Assembly: GCA_019637335.1 (NCBI GenBank)
Contig: JAHBVV010000001.1
Span: 503,440 to 567,439 of the forward strand
Source of the DNA: Candidatus Hydrogenedentota bacterium
GTDB taxonomy: Bacteria; Hydrogenedentota; Hydrogenedentia; Hydrogenedentales; JAEUWI01
Direction of reading: 5' to 3'
DNA: 64,000 nt
Below are positions 41,632 through 50,838 of the stretch, piece after piece. Position numbers and translations under genes: made by a program. The notes under the pieces are model-generated. The model saw nothing but the letters and a program-made list of their open reading frames with translations, searched no databases and had not been told where the DNA came from. Each line of letters starts with the position of its first letter. Position 1 is the stretch's first letter.

Positions 41632-43323
41632 ATGAATCACCCAGTGTACATATTCCTATGGTCACTATGGCGCTCCCACTGCCGCGCTCTCGCCACGATC
41701 TGGCTTTTGTCTATAGCGGGCACCGGCGCCTGGTGGTATGCCGAGAATGAAACCCTGCTCTTCCTGGATGAAGGTCTGATGCTCGCCCTGATGTACCTCC
41801 TCTGGACTACGGGCATAGCGCTCCTGTGTTCGGAAGAGACGGTCTCGGGGCTTGGTCTGGCCTACCCGGCGCAGCGCTTTGCGTTGCCACTCTCGACCGG
41901 AAAACAGGTTGCTGTCGTTTTGGCGTATCGGACGATCATAGCCCTGCTCCACACGCTGATATGCATCCCCTTAAATGAATTCGTCTATTTCGGCGGGCGC
42001 ACCACTACAGAATTCGCGCCGCTGTTTATGGGCGCGGTTCTCCTGGTTTTCAGCGTGCAGTGGGCCGCCTTCTTGAACTGTCGATACGAAGCTCCACGGG
42101 CCATTGGCACGGTACTGGGCGCGGTCGGCGGCCTCTTGTGCATCGCCTGGTTGGCGACAGGCGGATTGGAGCTTGGTGGATCCCGAGCCAGCTGGGCCTT
42201 CGGACTCGCCGCTGTTCCCACCCTCTTCTTTTGCATTCGCGGCGCGGGCGTGGCGCGGACGGGTGGCAATGCCAGGCAAATGCCCATGTACTTTCGCGTC
42301 AACAGGTCCGGGGTTCAGACCGGTCGGCGGGAATCTATGCAAACAAAGCCCCCATGGTCCCCGCTTCGCGCACAGACATGGCTGGAGTTTCGCAGCACGG
42401 CCGTCTGGTTTCCGGCGCTCTTTCTGCCCGCTTTCCTCCTCGCCATTGCACCAGGTGTCGCAACACCGGATATGCACGTAGAAGCCTGGGACCTGGGTGG
42501 CCTCAGTTCGCTCGTCGCGGGCATCGCCTTCGCCACAGGTTATCTGTGGGACCGCCGGAACCGAGTGACAACACGTTTTTCCCTGGGATTACCCTTAGAT
42601 GAGACCACTTGCGGATCCGCGCGCGCGCTGGCGGGCATGGCATCCGTTTTAGTCGCGCTCCTGGGGGTAGGTGTAATTCTCATAATGGCCATGGTTGTGG
42701 GGGGCCGGTGGAATACATGGACCCTCGCGCCGAGGGAAGGAATGGCCATTTTTGGCAGCATGGCTATAGCGAGTGCCCCTTACTGGTGGGTCGCGCTCTG
42801 CGCGGGTCGCATAATCGCCTTAGCCGTACTTCCGGCAGTACTTTTGATTGCCGGCATCAGCACGCTTACCTCATTTGCGCCCGTCGAGATTATTATAACG
42901 CCCCCGTTTGTAACTCTGGCCGCGACGATATTCGCACTCAGCTTGTGGTCGAGCCGACGTTGCGGCACGCCAACCGCCTGGCCGCTCAGTCTCGTAGTCC
43001 TCCTCGCCATTCCACCAATTCTCTGGTACGACAGCGACGAGGTGGTCGTGTTTCTCGAACTGTTCCTGCTGCACGTAATCCCAACGCTAGCCGCGTTAGC
43101 GCTCCTTTACCACGCCTACCGGGCATCTTTTTTCTCACGCGCAACGACGGGCGGGTTGTTCCTGGCATTTCTCTTACTCTTCGGCCTGTTCCGTATCCTG
43201 CTGCCGCTGCAAGTGTATAACGTCGGTTTGGCCGCTCCGGATAGCGAGGGCTACCTGGTCGCCCTGATCATGCTTCCCATCGTTTGGTTGCCACATCTCG
43301 CGCGATTGCAGCGGGCCGGTTAG
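41632..43323 (+). CDS. ABC-2-type permease, array member 1
   Basis: A 563-residue integral membrane protein with many hydrophobic helices in two halves. The first half ends near the polar segment RSGVQTGRRESMQ; the second begins RAQTWLEFRSTAVWFPAL, a cytosolic opening like the Q-x-W-x-E element in the other array permeases. Start ATG 41632 lies downstream of a weak GGAG. It lacks the QFPGPNAALLW opening of members 2-4. Role as export subunit with the upstream ATPase is inferred from position. Confidence 0.72.
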   Translation: MNHPVYIFLWSLWRSHCRALATIWLLSIAGTGAWWYAENETLLFLDEGLMLALMYLLWTTGIALLCSEETVSGLGLAYPAQRFALPLSTGKQVAVVLAYRTIIALLHTLICIPLNEFVYFGGRTTTEFAPLFMGAVLLVFSVQWAAFLNCRYEAPRAIGTVLGAVGGLLCIAWLATGGLELGGSRASWAFGLAAVPTLFFCIRGAGVARTGGNARQMPMYFRVNRSGVQTGRRESMQTKPPWSPLRAQTWLEFRSTAVWFPALFLPAFLLAIAPGVATPDMHVEAWDLGGLSSLVAGIAFATGYLWDRRNRVTTRFSLGLPLDETTCGSARALAGMASVLVALLGVGVILIMAMVVGGRWNTWTLAPREGMAIFGSMAIASAPYWWVALCAGRIIALAVLPAVLLIAGISTLTSFAPVEIIITPPFVTLAATIFALSLWSSRRCGTPTAWPLSLVVLLAIPPILWYDSDEVVVFLELFLLHVIPTLAALALLYHAYRASFFSRATTGGLFLAFLLLFGLFRILLPLQVYNVGLAAPDSEGYLVALIMLPIVWLPHLARLQRAG

Positions 43324-43369
43324 GGAGGCGATCGATGAGATTTCGAGACAGCGAAAGGAGATTGGGCGC

Positions 43370-43483
43370 ATGCCGCTGATAAGACAATTCCCCGGCCGGA
43401 ATGCCGCGCTGCTCTGGCAATACGGCCGCGCGCTCTTCTGGCTCGCCGTGCTCGGCGCGCCGGTGGCCCTCGGCGGGGAGTAG
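43370..43483 (+). pseudogene. Relic ORF joining permease start to ATPase end
   Basis: A 37-codon frame with AAAGGAG before its ATG. It begins MPLIRQFPGRNAALLW, the opening of permeases 2-4, and ends GAPVALGGE, the last residues of the ABC ATPase, followed by the same 3' DNA as at 41506. A deletion in an ATPase-permease-ATPase-permease array is the simplest origin. Confidence 0.85.
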
Positions 43484-43757
43484 GGCGATGGGACGGGAAG
43501 GACAGGGGGTTTGGGCATCCCTGCCCGACACCGTTTGCGCGCAGGCGTCCGGGTTCCCGGCGTTCTGTCTTGCGTATCGTGAACGCGTATGTAGGAAATT
43601 CTTGTATGCGATTGCTATCGAACAACGTTGCGGGCGAATGTTCGCGCCCGCGCTTCCTCTGTGTCGGGCAGGTCGAAGACGCGCCGTGGCGGGATGCCCA
43701 ACCTCCTGCGGGCGCGCATTGCTGTCGGGTGCGATTTATCCTGCCAATGGGTATGGT

Positions 43758-43850
43758 CATGCGCGCTTTGAAACGGAGGCCCGATAGCCGGAGACGGTTG
43801 CCATGCCGCTGATAAGACAATTCCCCGGGCCCTACGCCGCGCTGCTGTGG
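43758..43850 (+). repeat. Array junction repeat, copy A
   Basis: A 93-base segment with the end of the preceding unit, a CGGAGA ribosome site and the first 16 codons of the next permease. It recurs at 45589-45681 and 47342-47434 with few changes. A short frame starting MRALKRRPD is present in all three copies. Confidence 0.9.
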
Positions 43851-45602
43851 GCGGAGTTCGCACCGCGTGCGCGGGTGCTGAGCGCGGTTGTGGCCGTTCT
43901 GCTCGCGCTCAGTTTCCTCAACTACATTCAGCATCTCGTCTTTGGATCCGGCGTTAGCGAAGCGACTCGCGCAGTGCCCTCCGTCGGCGTGTTCGAGATA
44001 GTGATATTGTGCGCGGCGGCGATAGGGATCTTGTGCTGCGTGCCCCGATGGAGCGAGGGGGACATCACCTTGCAGCCCCTATGGCAATCGCTGACGCTTC
44101 CCGTTCGGCTACATGGGCAAATACTTGTCACATTGATGTTTCACATCGCGGTGGCCCTGCTGTTGGGGGGGGTGTGCGGCCTGTTCTGGCACCTGGACGA
44201 AGGAACATTACCCTCCCTCATGCCCGTGGCCTTGCTGGTGGCAATTTCACTTCAAGGGCAAGCCGCCATGTTCGGGTGTTATGTCCTGGGTCCCGTGCCG
44301 GGGTTCTTAGCTTTTGCCATGGGTTTCATCGCGGTGGTTACGGCCGGCTGGCTGGCAACGCCGTTGACGCCCTTTTCGCCTGAGACGGACATCTGCCTGG
44401 CACTCGCAGTCGCGGGTATCCTCTGGTGCTTTGCCGCCGCACACCTGGCCCGCGGCGGCAGTCTACCTGGCGACCAACTGCTGCCGCGGATCCCGCGAGA
44501 GCATTTTTCGACCCGGCTGCCTGCCGCCATACTGCGTGGAAAATCCTTCTCCTCCCCCTTCTGGGCCCAGGTGTGGTTTGAGTGGCGCAGCGCCGCCATG
44601 TGGCTTCCCATGCTGGTGGGCGGCGCGACCGTGGTAAACATGCTCCTCATCGCGTTCGACGATTTCCCCTACAGTGTCATCTCTATGTTCACCATGACGG
44701 GAATTTACCTCATAGTCCCCTTCTTGATCGCTTCGAAGTACAACCGAGTATCGCCGCAGTACCGCAACTTCGCGCTAGCCCGCCCCATCACCTCGCAACG
44801 TGTCGGGCGCGCCAAGACGGTCTCCATGGCGTTGGCCATCCTGCTGACAGGCGCGCTCTTGGCTGGTCCGCCCCGTTTGGTCGCGATTTTCGCTGGGGAT
44901 ACGGTTGTAATCCTGGGCGAATTCCTCGTCGCTGGCCTGGTATTGGTACCGTCCGTTGTGGTCGCCGTTTATGGCCTGCTCGCATTCGCTATCGGGCTAC
45001 TCATATTCTTGATTTCATTCCCCGCTGCCCTGCTTCGATACCACGTGCTTTCGCTTTTCTTTAGCGACGACGAGGTCATATCCAAGATGGGCGAGCCGCT
45101 TCCCGGTGCGGGTGCACTGGCCTTCATATTCGCCGCCTGGATTGTCGTCCGGGCATTCGGCCGCCGCTATGGCACCCTCATTCGCTGGCCCCGCGAACTC
45201 TGGCTGTCGGTTCTGGCCCTGCTCGTTTCCGTTGTGACCGGAATCGTCGCGGTCGATGAAACCGCCGTGAATTACGGCACCCTCTGGTACATCTGGGTGA
45301 CGCCCCTCATCACTTTCGGGGCGCTTTTCAGTTATGGGCTGCGTACGGGACTAATCTCCAGGGGGGACACCGCAGCGGGTTCGGCGCTCTTCGCGTCACT
45401 CTATACCGCGGCCGGCTATGCCTATGTATTCCCCACCGAGCTGAGTGAGCACTTTATCAACATGCACTTCGGTCAAACATGCGTATTGCTGGCCAGCCCG
45501 ATCGTGTGGTACCCCCTCGCCGTGACGGCCCAGCGCTATTCCCACGACGGCCAATCAGGCACAACAGACAACGACCGGGGAATACCGCCATGCGCGCTTT
45601 GA
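43803..45602 (+). CDS. ABC-2-type permease, array member 2
   Basis: A 599-residue polytopic membrane protein starting at ATG 43803, nine bases after CGGAGA. It opens MPLIRQFPGPYAALLWAEF as members 3 and 4 do, and a second half begins near WAQVWFEWRSAAMWLPML, suggesting two fused permease halves. Hydrophobic helices fill the rest. Its stop codon lies inside the next junction repeat, so units are tightly packed. It probably pairs with the ATPase at 40609. No substrate can be assigned. Confidence 0.75.
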   Translation: MPLIRQFPGPYAALLWAEFAPRARVLSAVVAVLLALSFLNYIQHLVFGSGVSEATRAVPSVGVFEIVILCAAAIGILCCVPRWSEGDITLQPLWQSLTLPVRLHGQILVTLMFHIAVALLLGGVCGLFWHLDEGTLPSLMPVALLVAISLQGQAAMFGCYVLGPVPGFLAFAMGFIAVVTAGWLATPLTPFSPETDICLALAVAGILWCFAAAHLARGGSLPGDQLLPRIPREHFSTRLPAAILRGKSFSSPFWAQVWFEWRSAAMWLPMLVGGATVVNMLLIAFDDFPYSVISMFTMTGIYLIVPFLIASKYNRVSPQYRNFALARPITSQRVGRAKTVSMALAILLTGALLAGPPRLVAIFAGDTVVILGEFLVAGLVLVPSVVVAVYGLLAFAIGLLIFLISFPAALLRYHVLSLFFSDDEVISKMGEPLPGAGALAFIFAAWIVVRAFGRRYGTLIRWPRELWLSVLALLVSVVTGIVAVDETAVNYGTLWYIWVTPLITFGALFSYGLRTGLISRGDTAAGSALFASLYTAAGYAYVFPTELSEHFINMHFGQTCVLLASPIVWYPLAVTAQRYSHDGQSGTTDNDRGIPPCAL

Positions 45603-45681
45603 AACGGAGGCCCGATAGCCGGAGATGGTTGCCATGTTGCTGATAAAACAATTCCCCGGCCCGAATGCCGCGTTGCTGTGG
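45589..45681 (+). repeat. Array junction repeat, copy B
   Basis: Second copy of the 93-base junction; here it includes the last codons and stop of permease 2 and the start of permease 3. Confidence 0.9.
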
Positions 45682-47295
45682 TACTTTTTTCGCTGCTCTT
45701 GGACTGTATTTGCGAATGGGGCTTTCCTACTGTTTCTGGCGCTCTTCATAACATACTTTTCCGAAGAACTGGAGTACGTGAGTTACTTCCTCATTCCATC
45801 GGTTGCGATCATGGCTTTCGCTGCTGCGAGTATCCTGACCGGAGCCAGTTACCCCTTTGGCTGGCGTACGCCGGTCCGGACAGCCGCACTTGTCCACACC
45901 GAATTGCTTATCGTGCTTTTCATCGTCCTGTGGATGCTGGCCCTTTTCGGTTTGTCAAGCCTGTTTATCGATCCCATTCCCGTCACGTTCTACATCGGAT
46001 CCGTGCCCGCGGCACTATTCGTCTACGGAATCGCGCGCACATCGAACATAGACCACCGGGTTGGGTTGGCACGTCTCTTCTCCGTTGCGGGCATCGTGGC
46101 CCTCCTTATACTGGTCTTCACGAGCAGCCCCGTGCCGACTCCCGGCACGCTGATTTTCTGGCGGCCCCTCTGGCTGGCGTTTGCTGTGACCGCCGCCCTT
46201 GCCGTGATGTATTGGGCGGTGAGGCGCCATGCGCAGCATACCCGCCACGGGTTTGCAAGGCGGATGTTGTCACCCGCGCAGGGCGGCGCGGCGGCGCGCC
46301 GCCATTCCCTGCCGCAAAGAGTTCCCGCGCAGCGGCCTCCCTTTATGTCACAGAACGCGGCCCAGGAATGGCGCGAATGGCGGGAGCTCGCGAACCGCTT
46401 TCGGAGCCTGGGAGAACTCTCGTTTTCCACGGCCTACCTCGCCTTTCTACCCCTGTTCTTGCGCCTTGAGCCCCTATCCAGCCAGACGCTGTTCGCGGAT
46501 TACTTCCTCGGCGTGACCCTCTATATTGGCTTGCATTTAAGCGGTTGGCAGCCGCCAGTCACAACGCCGCCGGTCCCACTCACCGACTGGAATTACAGCG
46601 TCGTTCTGCTTCGGGTTCTTGGGATCGTGATCGCCGTGGGCGCCGTGGCGCTGTGGCTGCCACGCTTGCTCCTCCTGTTCGATCCGGAAGCCAGGGCGCT
46701 GGCCATCCTCGCGCCCCAAATGATGCTTGCGGCGGCGTGGGTGGGCTGGATCTCCGTGGCGCTCGGCCAGGGCCTCGTCTTTGGATTGATTGCTATTGGT
46801 GTGCTGCATTCCACCCATGGGAACGTGTACGACTCGCTTCTGGCGCCTTTCGGCCTCACCGGGCTGCTGCTGCCCATCCTGCTCCAGGCAAAACCGATTG
46901 CCCGTGCGTCCCGTGCGGCCCTGCCGGTTGCCCTGGCCGGCATCGCCTTCGCCGGCGCGGGCATGTTCGTGTTGCCCACGCTGGATATTCCGCCACCGTA
47001 TCCGATCCTCCTCCGCGAGATTCTCGGGGCGGCCCTGGTCCTCGGGCTCCTCTACCCCCTCATTGTCATGAAGGTCATCCCGGCACGAATGGCGCGGGCG
47101 ATCTGCGCCTTGCTCGCCGCCGGCGTGCTGGCGATTGCTCTGGTCACCTCCACCATTGGCCCGATCTCCGCCCCCGGGCCGGGGATTCTTTCCACCTATA
47201 TGGAATTTGGCATTCTGGCTCCGCTCCTGCTGCCCGTCGTGATGATGCCTCATTTTCTTCGACTACGAGAAATGGTGAAGGACAGATGGTGGTAA
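45634..47295 (+). CDS. ABC-2-type permease, array member 3
   Basis: A 553-residue polytopic membrane protein. The start is ATG 45634; the in-frame ATG at 45625 lies inside the GGAG ribosome site. It opens MLLIKQFPGPNAALLWYFFR and has a mid-protein polar section with AAQEWREWRELANRF before the second set of helices. The end GILAPLLLPVVMMPHFLRL is shared in pattern with member 4 and with the relic at 49141. It belongs to the array and is presumably cotranscribed. Confidence 0.75.
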   Translation: MLLIKQFPGPNAALLWYFFRCSWTVFANGAFLLFLALFITYFSEELEYVSYFLIPSVAIMAFAAASILTGASYPFGWRTPVRTAALVHTELLIVLFIVLWMLALFGLSSLFIDPIPVTFYIGSVPAALFVYGIARTSNIDHRVGLARLFSVAGIVALLILVFTSSPVPTPGTLIFWRPLWLAFAVTAALAVMYWAVRRHAQHTRHGFARRMLSPAQGGAAARRHSLPQRVPAQRPPFMSQNAAQEWREWRELANRFRSLGELSFSTAYLAFLPLFLRLEPLSSQTLFADYFLGVTLYIGLHLSGWQPPVTTPPVPLTDWNYSVVLLRVLGIVIAVGAVALWLPRLLLLFDPEARALAILAPQMMLAAAWVGWISVALGQGLVFGLIAIGVLHSTHGNVYDSLLAPFGLTGLLLPILLQAKPIARASRAALPVALAGIAFAGAGMFVLPTLDIPPPYPILLREILGAALVLGLLYPLIVMKVIPARMARAICALLAAGVLAIALVTSTIGPISAPGPGILSTYMEFGILAPLLLPVVMMPHFLRLREMVKDRWW

Positions 47296-47341
47296 AACAC
47301 ACACGCAGTCGGGCGGCACATAGGCCGAGAAAGGGATTCGC

Positions 47342-47434
47342 CATGCGCGCTTTGAAACGACGGCCCGATACCCGGAGATGATTGCCATGCCGCTGATAAT
47401 ACAGTTCCCCGGGCCGAATGCCGCGCTGCTGTGG
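47342..47434 (+). repeat. Array junction repeat, copy C
   Basis: Third copy of the 93-base junction, ahead of permease 4. The MRALKRRPD frame stops early here, so it is probably not a conserved leader peptide. Confidence 0.9.
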
Positions 47435-49144
47435 TACTTTTTTCGCTGCTATCGACTGCCCCTCCTGGTCGGGTGCGCGGGCGGCGGGCTCGTTGGGATG
47501 GTGGTCGCGGCGTACGCGGCATCCAATTCAATACCGCAAAACTTGTATGTTCTCGTAATACCATGGATTGTAATACTCGCCGCGATGCACCGCAGGGGGA
47601 GGGAACCCGATACGGTCGGTCTCTTCCAGCGGCTCCCCATTGCCACACGTGATTTTGTGTGCGTCGAATTCGTGTCTTTCGTCGTCGGCTTTGCGCTGGT
47701 TGCCGCGTGCTACATTGCCGGCCGTGGAGTTCCGGCGGAGGATCTGGTGCGGGCGATCATCACCCCACTCGTTCTTCTTGCCGCCATTGGCGCGCTCATT
47801 CAGACATGGTACTGGGTACTTCGCCTCCCGGAGACGGCGGATCCCATACCGTGGTATCTGACGCCATACCTGCTCATTCTGATTCTCTGCGCCAGCTTCT
47901 ATCCGAGCATCGAAAGCTACGGTAGCCCTCCAGCGGGACCCGGTTTCTGGTCGGCTTGCGCAATAATCGCCGCACTAGGGCTGGCCGTCTCGTTGCGCCT
48001 GGCGCGCCGTACACGCTGCGGGGATCCCGGCCCATACGATTTCCCGGGCGATATGCGCAGCAAGCTACATGCGGACCGCCCGTCGCCAGAACAGGCGTCC
48101 ATCCAGCGAGGCGAACTCGATCTATCGGATGACGGGGCCCATCCGCAGCCGTCCATCGGCGCGGATCTGGGGCAACCGCCTTTCCCGTCGCGGATTGCCG
48201 CCCAGTCGTGGTATGAATCGCGCCTTTTTCTAGAGTCCGCGCGTCGGCCGCCCCTAGTATGGATCATGGGTCTGGGTATGTTGTTCCTATTTCCCCTCGG
48301 CACCTTTCAACAAATCCCGGGACCCACAAAGGCGGCGGACGTGCTTTGCGCTACCGCGGGCGTAATCTGGATGATGTGGTTCAGTCACAGCCGCTCAGGC
48401 ATGGACTTCCAGCGTCCTCTTTCCAACTGGCAATGGAGCGTGGCTGTGATGCGGATCGCGGCGGTTAGTTTATTGGCGCTGGGCCTGGTCTGTGCGGCGA
48501 TAATTCAATCCGATATCCGGATGGGGGATATCGGCAGCGCGCACCCCGGTGCGATTCACGCGCTGGCCCTTGCGGTCTGGTCAGGCTGGATCGCGCTGGC
48601 CCTCTATCCCGGCGTACTCGGTGCGTACTGCCTATTGACCTTATTTGGCGACGCGCCACCCGAGTTTACGGCGTCGATTTTCTGCCTGCTCTGGGCGGGC
48701 GCACAACTGATACCGGGGAAAGAAGACTGTGAGGGCGGCCCGATCCATGGCGTGCTCGTGGTGGCGGTCACGGCCGCGGTTTTCACCGGATTCGTGTACC
48801 TGCCCGACTATACCGGGCCGCCCTGGATCGCGTGGATAGCCCGCGAAGTCCTAGGCGCGGCCTTCGTCCTGCTCGTACTCCAGCGGTGCCGGTGGGGTGC
48901 CCACCTGCCCGCAAGTACCGCCCGGAAGGTGCGGCGCGCGCTGCTTGCCGGCGTAGTGCTATCCTGTCTCGCCGCGTCGGCCCTGCAGCCAGACGGAATC
49001 GCGGTCTCAGGTATCGCCGGCGGCTTCCTCGCCTTCGGCCTTGTACCGCCGATCTTTCTCCCCTTGTTGATCATGCCGATCCAAATCGCCTCGATGAGGT
49101 CGAAGGCCGAGAAACACATTCGAGCGCGGAGGGGGCAACGATGA
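47387..49144 (+). CDS. ABC-2-type permease, array member 4
   Basis: A 585-residue polytopic membrane protein. The start is ATG 47387 after CGGAG, with an in-frame ATG at 47378 that is less likely. It opens MPLIIQFPGPNAALLWYFFR, has a mid-protein hydrophilic stretch with IAAQSWYESRLFLESAR and ends FLAFGLVPPIFLPLLIMP before a basic tail. The similar N terminus but divergent interior shows old duplication followed by either fast change or gene conversion of the ends. Stop overlaps the relic at 49141. Confidence 0.75.
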   Translation: MPLIIQFPGPNAALLWYFFRCYRLPLLVGCAGGGLVGMVVAAYAASNSIPQNLYVLVIPWIVILAAMHRRGREPDTVGLFQRLPIATRDFVCVEFVSFVVGFALVAACYIAGRGVPAEDLVRAIITPLVLLAAIGALIQTWYWVLRLPETADPIPWYLTPYLLILILCASFYPSIESYGSPPAGPGFWSACAIIAALGLAVSLRLARRTRCGDPGPYDFPGDMRSKLHADRPSPEQASIQRGELDLSDDGAHPQPSIGADLGQPPFPSRIAAQSWYESRLFLESARRPPLVWIMGLGMLFLFPLGTFQQIPGPTKAADVLCATAGVIWMMWFSHSRSGMDFQRPLSNWQWSVAVMRIAAVSLLALGLVCAAIIQSDIRMGDIGSAHPGAIHALALAVWSGWIALALYPGVLGAYCLLTLFGDAPPEFTASIFCLLWAGAQLIPGKEDCEGGPIHGVLVVAVTAAVFTGFVYLPDYTGPPWIAWIAREVLGAAFVLLVLQRCRWGAHLPASTARKVRRALLAGVVLSCLAASALQPDGIAVSGIAGGFLAFGLVPPIFLPLLIMPIQIASMRSKAEKHIRARRGQR

Positions 49145-49368
49145 CCGCCACGGGCGTAGGGATAGACACGCGATGCCCAACCCCCGGCCCGCCCGCTGCT
49201 CCGCCGGATGCGGCGGTTCTGTTCCTCGGGCTGGGCGTGGTGGCGCCGGTGTTTCTGCCGTTGGCGTGGATGCCTCTCGCCATTGCGTGGGCGGGTTCCG
49301 GGTCGGGCTGTGCCACACGGGACTTCGCCAGCGACACCGCGCGCGCACGCGAGTGGGATGGATTCTGA
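49141..49368 (+). pseudogene. C-terminal permease relic
   Basis: A 75-residue frame overlapping the permease 4 stop as ATGA. It contains LFLGLGVVAPVFLPLAWMP, matching the last helix of members 3 and 4, but no other part of the family. It marks the decayed end of the array, or may be a short membrane peptide. Confidence 0.65.
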
Positions 49369-49738
49369 ACGGCGCAAACTATTCACGGTGGCGGTGGACA
49401 ACCCAAGGTTCGCTTGTTCGCGCTGTCGCGCGATCTCACTTCATCCGCCGCGGCGGACTACGGTATGCCGCCACTGCGTGGCTATACAACCGATCATTCT
49501 CGAACGCACCAGTCTTATTCGGGTGAATTCGCGTGCATTCGCGGTTCCGTTCTATTGGCTTCGGTTGTGCTGCAATGTGCTTTGGATCGGGTGAGGGCTG
49601 GCGTAGCGAATGCGGGAGGGTGCTGCGGCCGGGGGAAGGCGTTCCGCTCTTTTCGGGTTGGCGATGTGTAATACTTTAGCCGAACGAAGTACAGTGGCCA
49701 AACCAGATAGACTTGCTGAATAAATGCTACGTGCAACT

Positions 49739-49894
49739 ATGGAGCGCCGGCGGCCCGCCGGCAGATTGCGCCTCCGGCGCAAGACAGCGTTCTGGAAATG
49801 CTACCGTCGCATCAGAAGCCGTGTGTCGACGGAGGACTCCGGCAACGTGTTCTTGCACCTTCGGCGCCATGCCGGCGGGCCGCCGGCGCTCCAT
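49739..49894. mobile_element. MITE-like element with 25-bp perfect inverted repeats
   Basis: Bases 49739-49763 are the exact reverse complement of 49870-49894. The 106 bases between them continue the symmetry imperfectly, with gcgcctccggcgcaag near the left arm facing cttgcaccttcggcg near the right. No transposase frame is inside. Confidence 0.7.
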
Positions 49895-49980
49895 GAACAC
49901 CGGCTTCATTAGTAAAAACACATACTGTTCCGCACTTCAGACCGCTATAGTGTTACGGCGATGTTTACTTGTTCGGCGCC

Positions 49981-50253
49981 TGGATTAGGGGGCTGAAGTG
50001 GCATGGGAAGGGAATCGGGACAGCCGTATCCGGCTGTGTGGACAGGCGAGACGCCTATCCTACTTTGCGCGTGGATTATGGGTCTGAAGTGGCATGGGAA
50101 GGAAAGCGGGAGAGCCGTATCCGGTTGTATGGACAGGCGGGACGCCTATCCTACTTTGCGCGTGGATTATGGGTCTGAAGTGGCATGGGAAGGAAAGCGG
50201 GAGAGCCGTATCCGGTTGTGTGGACAGGCGGGACGCCTATCCTACTTTGCGCG
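49981..50253. repeat. 91-bp tandem repeat, three copies
   Basis: Units start at 49981, 50072 and 50163. Copies 2 and 3 are almost identical; copy 1 is more diverged. Each holds AGGCG-GGA-CGCCT or a close variant, a small hairpin also seen at 21198. As 91 is not a multiple of three, translated frames shift at each unit. Confidence 0.9.
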
Positions 50254-50336
50254 GACGTTTTGCTTTTTTGGTGGCGTGACGCGCTGCTACGTGAGGTGGT
50301 GTCCGCTGTTTGTGCGGGGGGCGCCGTTTCATGAAA

Positions 50337-50366
50337 AAAGCCGGTGGCGCTGGCCACCGGCTTTTG
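50337..50366. terminator. Bidirectional terminator-like hairpin
   Basis: AGCCGGTGGC and GCCACCGGCT (50339-50348 and 50353-50362) form a 10-base stem with GCTG loop, flanked by A and T tracts. There is no gene immediately upstream, so it may belong to a lost gene. Confidence 0.75.
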
Positions 50367-50456
50367 TGTGTGGGTTGTGCGCGGTTTGGTGTTACTTCAG
50401 CCGTCTGAAGTATGGCGTTCGCCGATACGAGATTCCTTGCTTACACGGGAGGTGCT

Positions 50457-50691
50457 CGTCATTCCCGCGAAGGGGGCTGTCGGTTTACTTAATTCACCCT
50501 ACACTATAGAAGGAATGAGCAGATCCGTCATCCCCGCGAACGCGGGGATCCAGCGACGCGAACGCACAAACCTCCGAATTCCACTGGATTCCCGCTTTCG
50601 CGGGAATGACGCCCCAGCTCAATAACACAGAATTGTAGGTTCTGCGCGCCTCACAAATATTAAATCGACAGCCCCTTTCGTGGGGATGACG
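50457..50691. repeat. Nested inverted-repeat element, REP/MITE-like
   Basis: Outer arms 50457-50487 and 50661-50691 pair at 27 of 31 positions. Inner arms 50527-50553 and 50584-50610, of the widespread GTCAT-CCCGCG type, pair at 24 of 27. This is a REP-within-MITE arrangement. Confidence 0.8.
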
Positions 50692-50838
50692 GTTTTCGAT
50701 CACCGAAAGCCGCCACCGTTGGGTGCGACGAGGGTGACTACTTCAGACGACTAAACAATCCGAACAGGCTGCGTCGAAAATCGCACGCAGCCGCAGGCAC
50801 GCCACAACGGCCGGAACGAATTGCTATCCGTGTCATCC

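Noticed and set aside
43757-43812. Leader peptide MRALKRRPD before permease 2
   Set aside because: It recurs at each junction but ends early in copy C and lacks its own ribosome site; it is more simply part of the duplicated junction DNA.
49208-49594. Frame with two CxxC pairs (FACSRC, TVCRHC) that resembles a zinc ribbon
   Set aside because: It starts inside the permease relic in another phase, has no ribosome site and no other zinc-ribbon features.
50003-50509. 168-residue open frame in the 91-base repeat
   Set aside because: Repeat units are not multiples of three and the frame reads through different phases, with no conserved protein features.
49739-50691. CRISPR array
   Set aside because: The repeats are inverted or contiguous tandem units; there are no regularly spaced short repeats with unique spacers and no cas genes.
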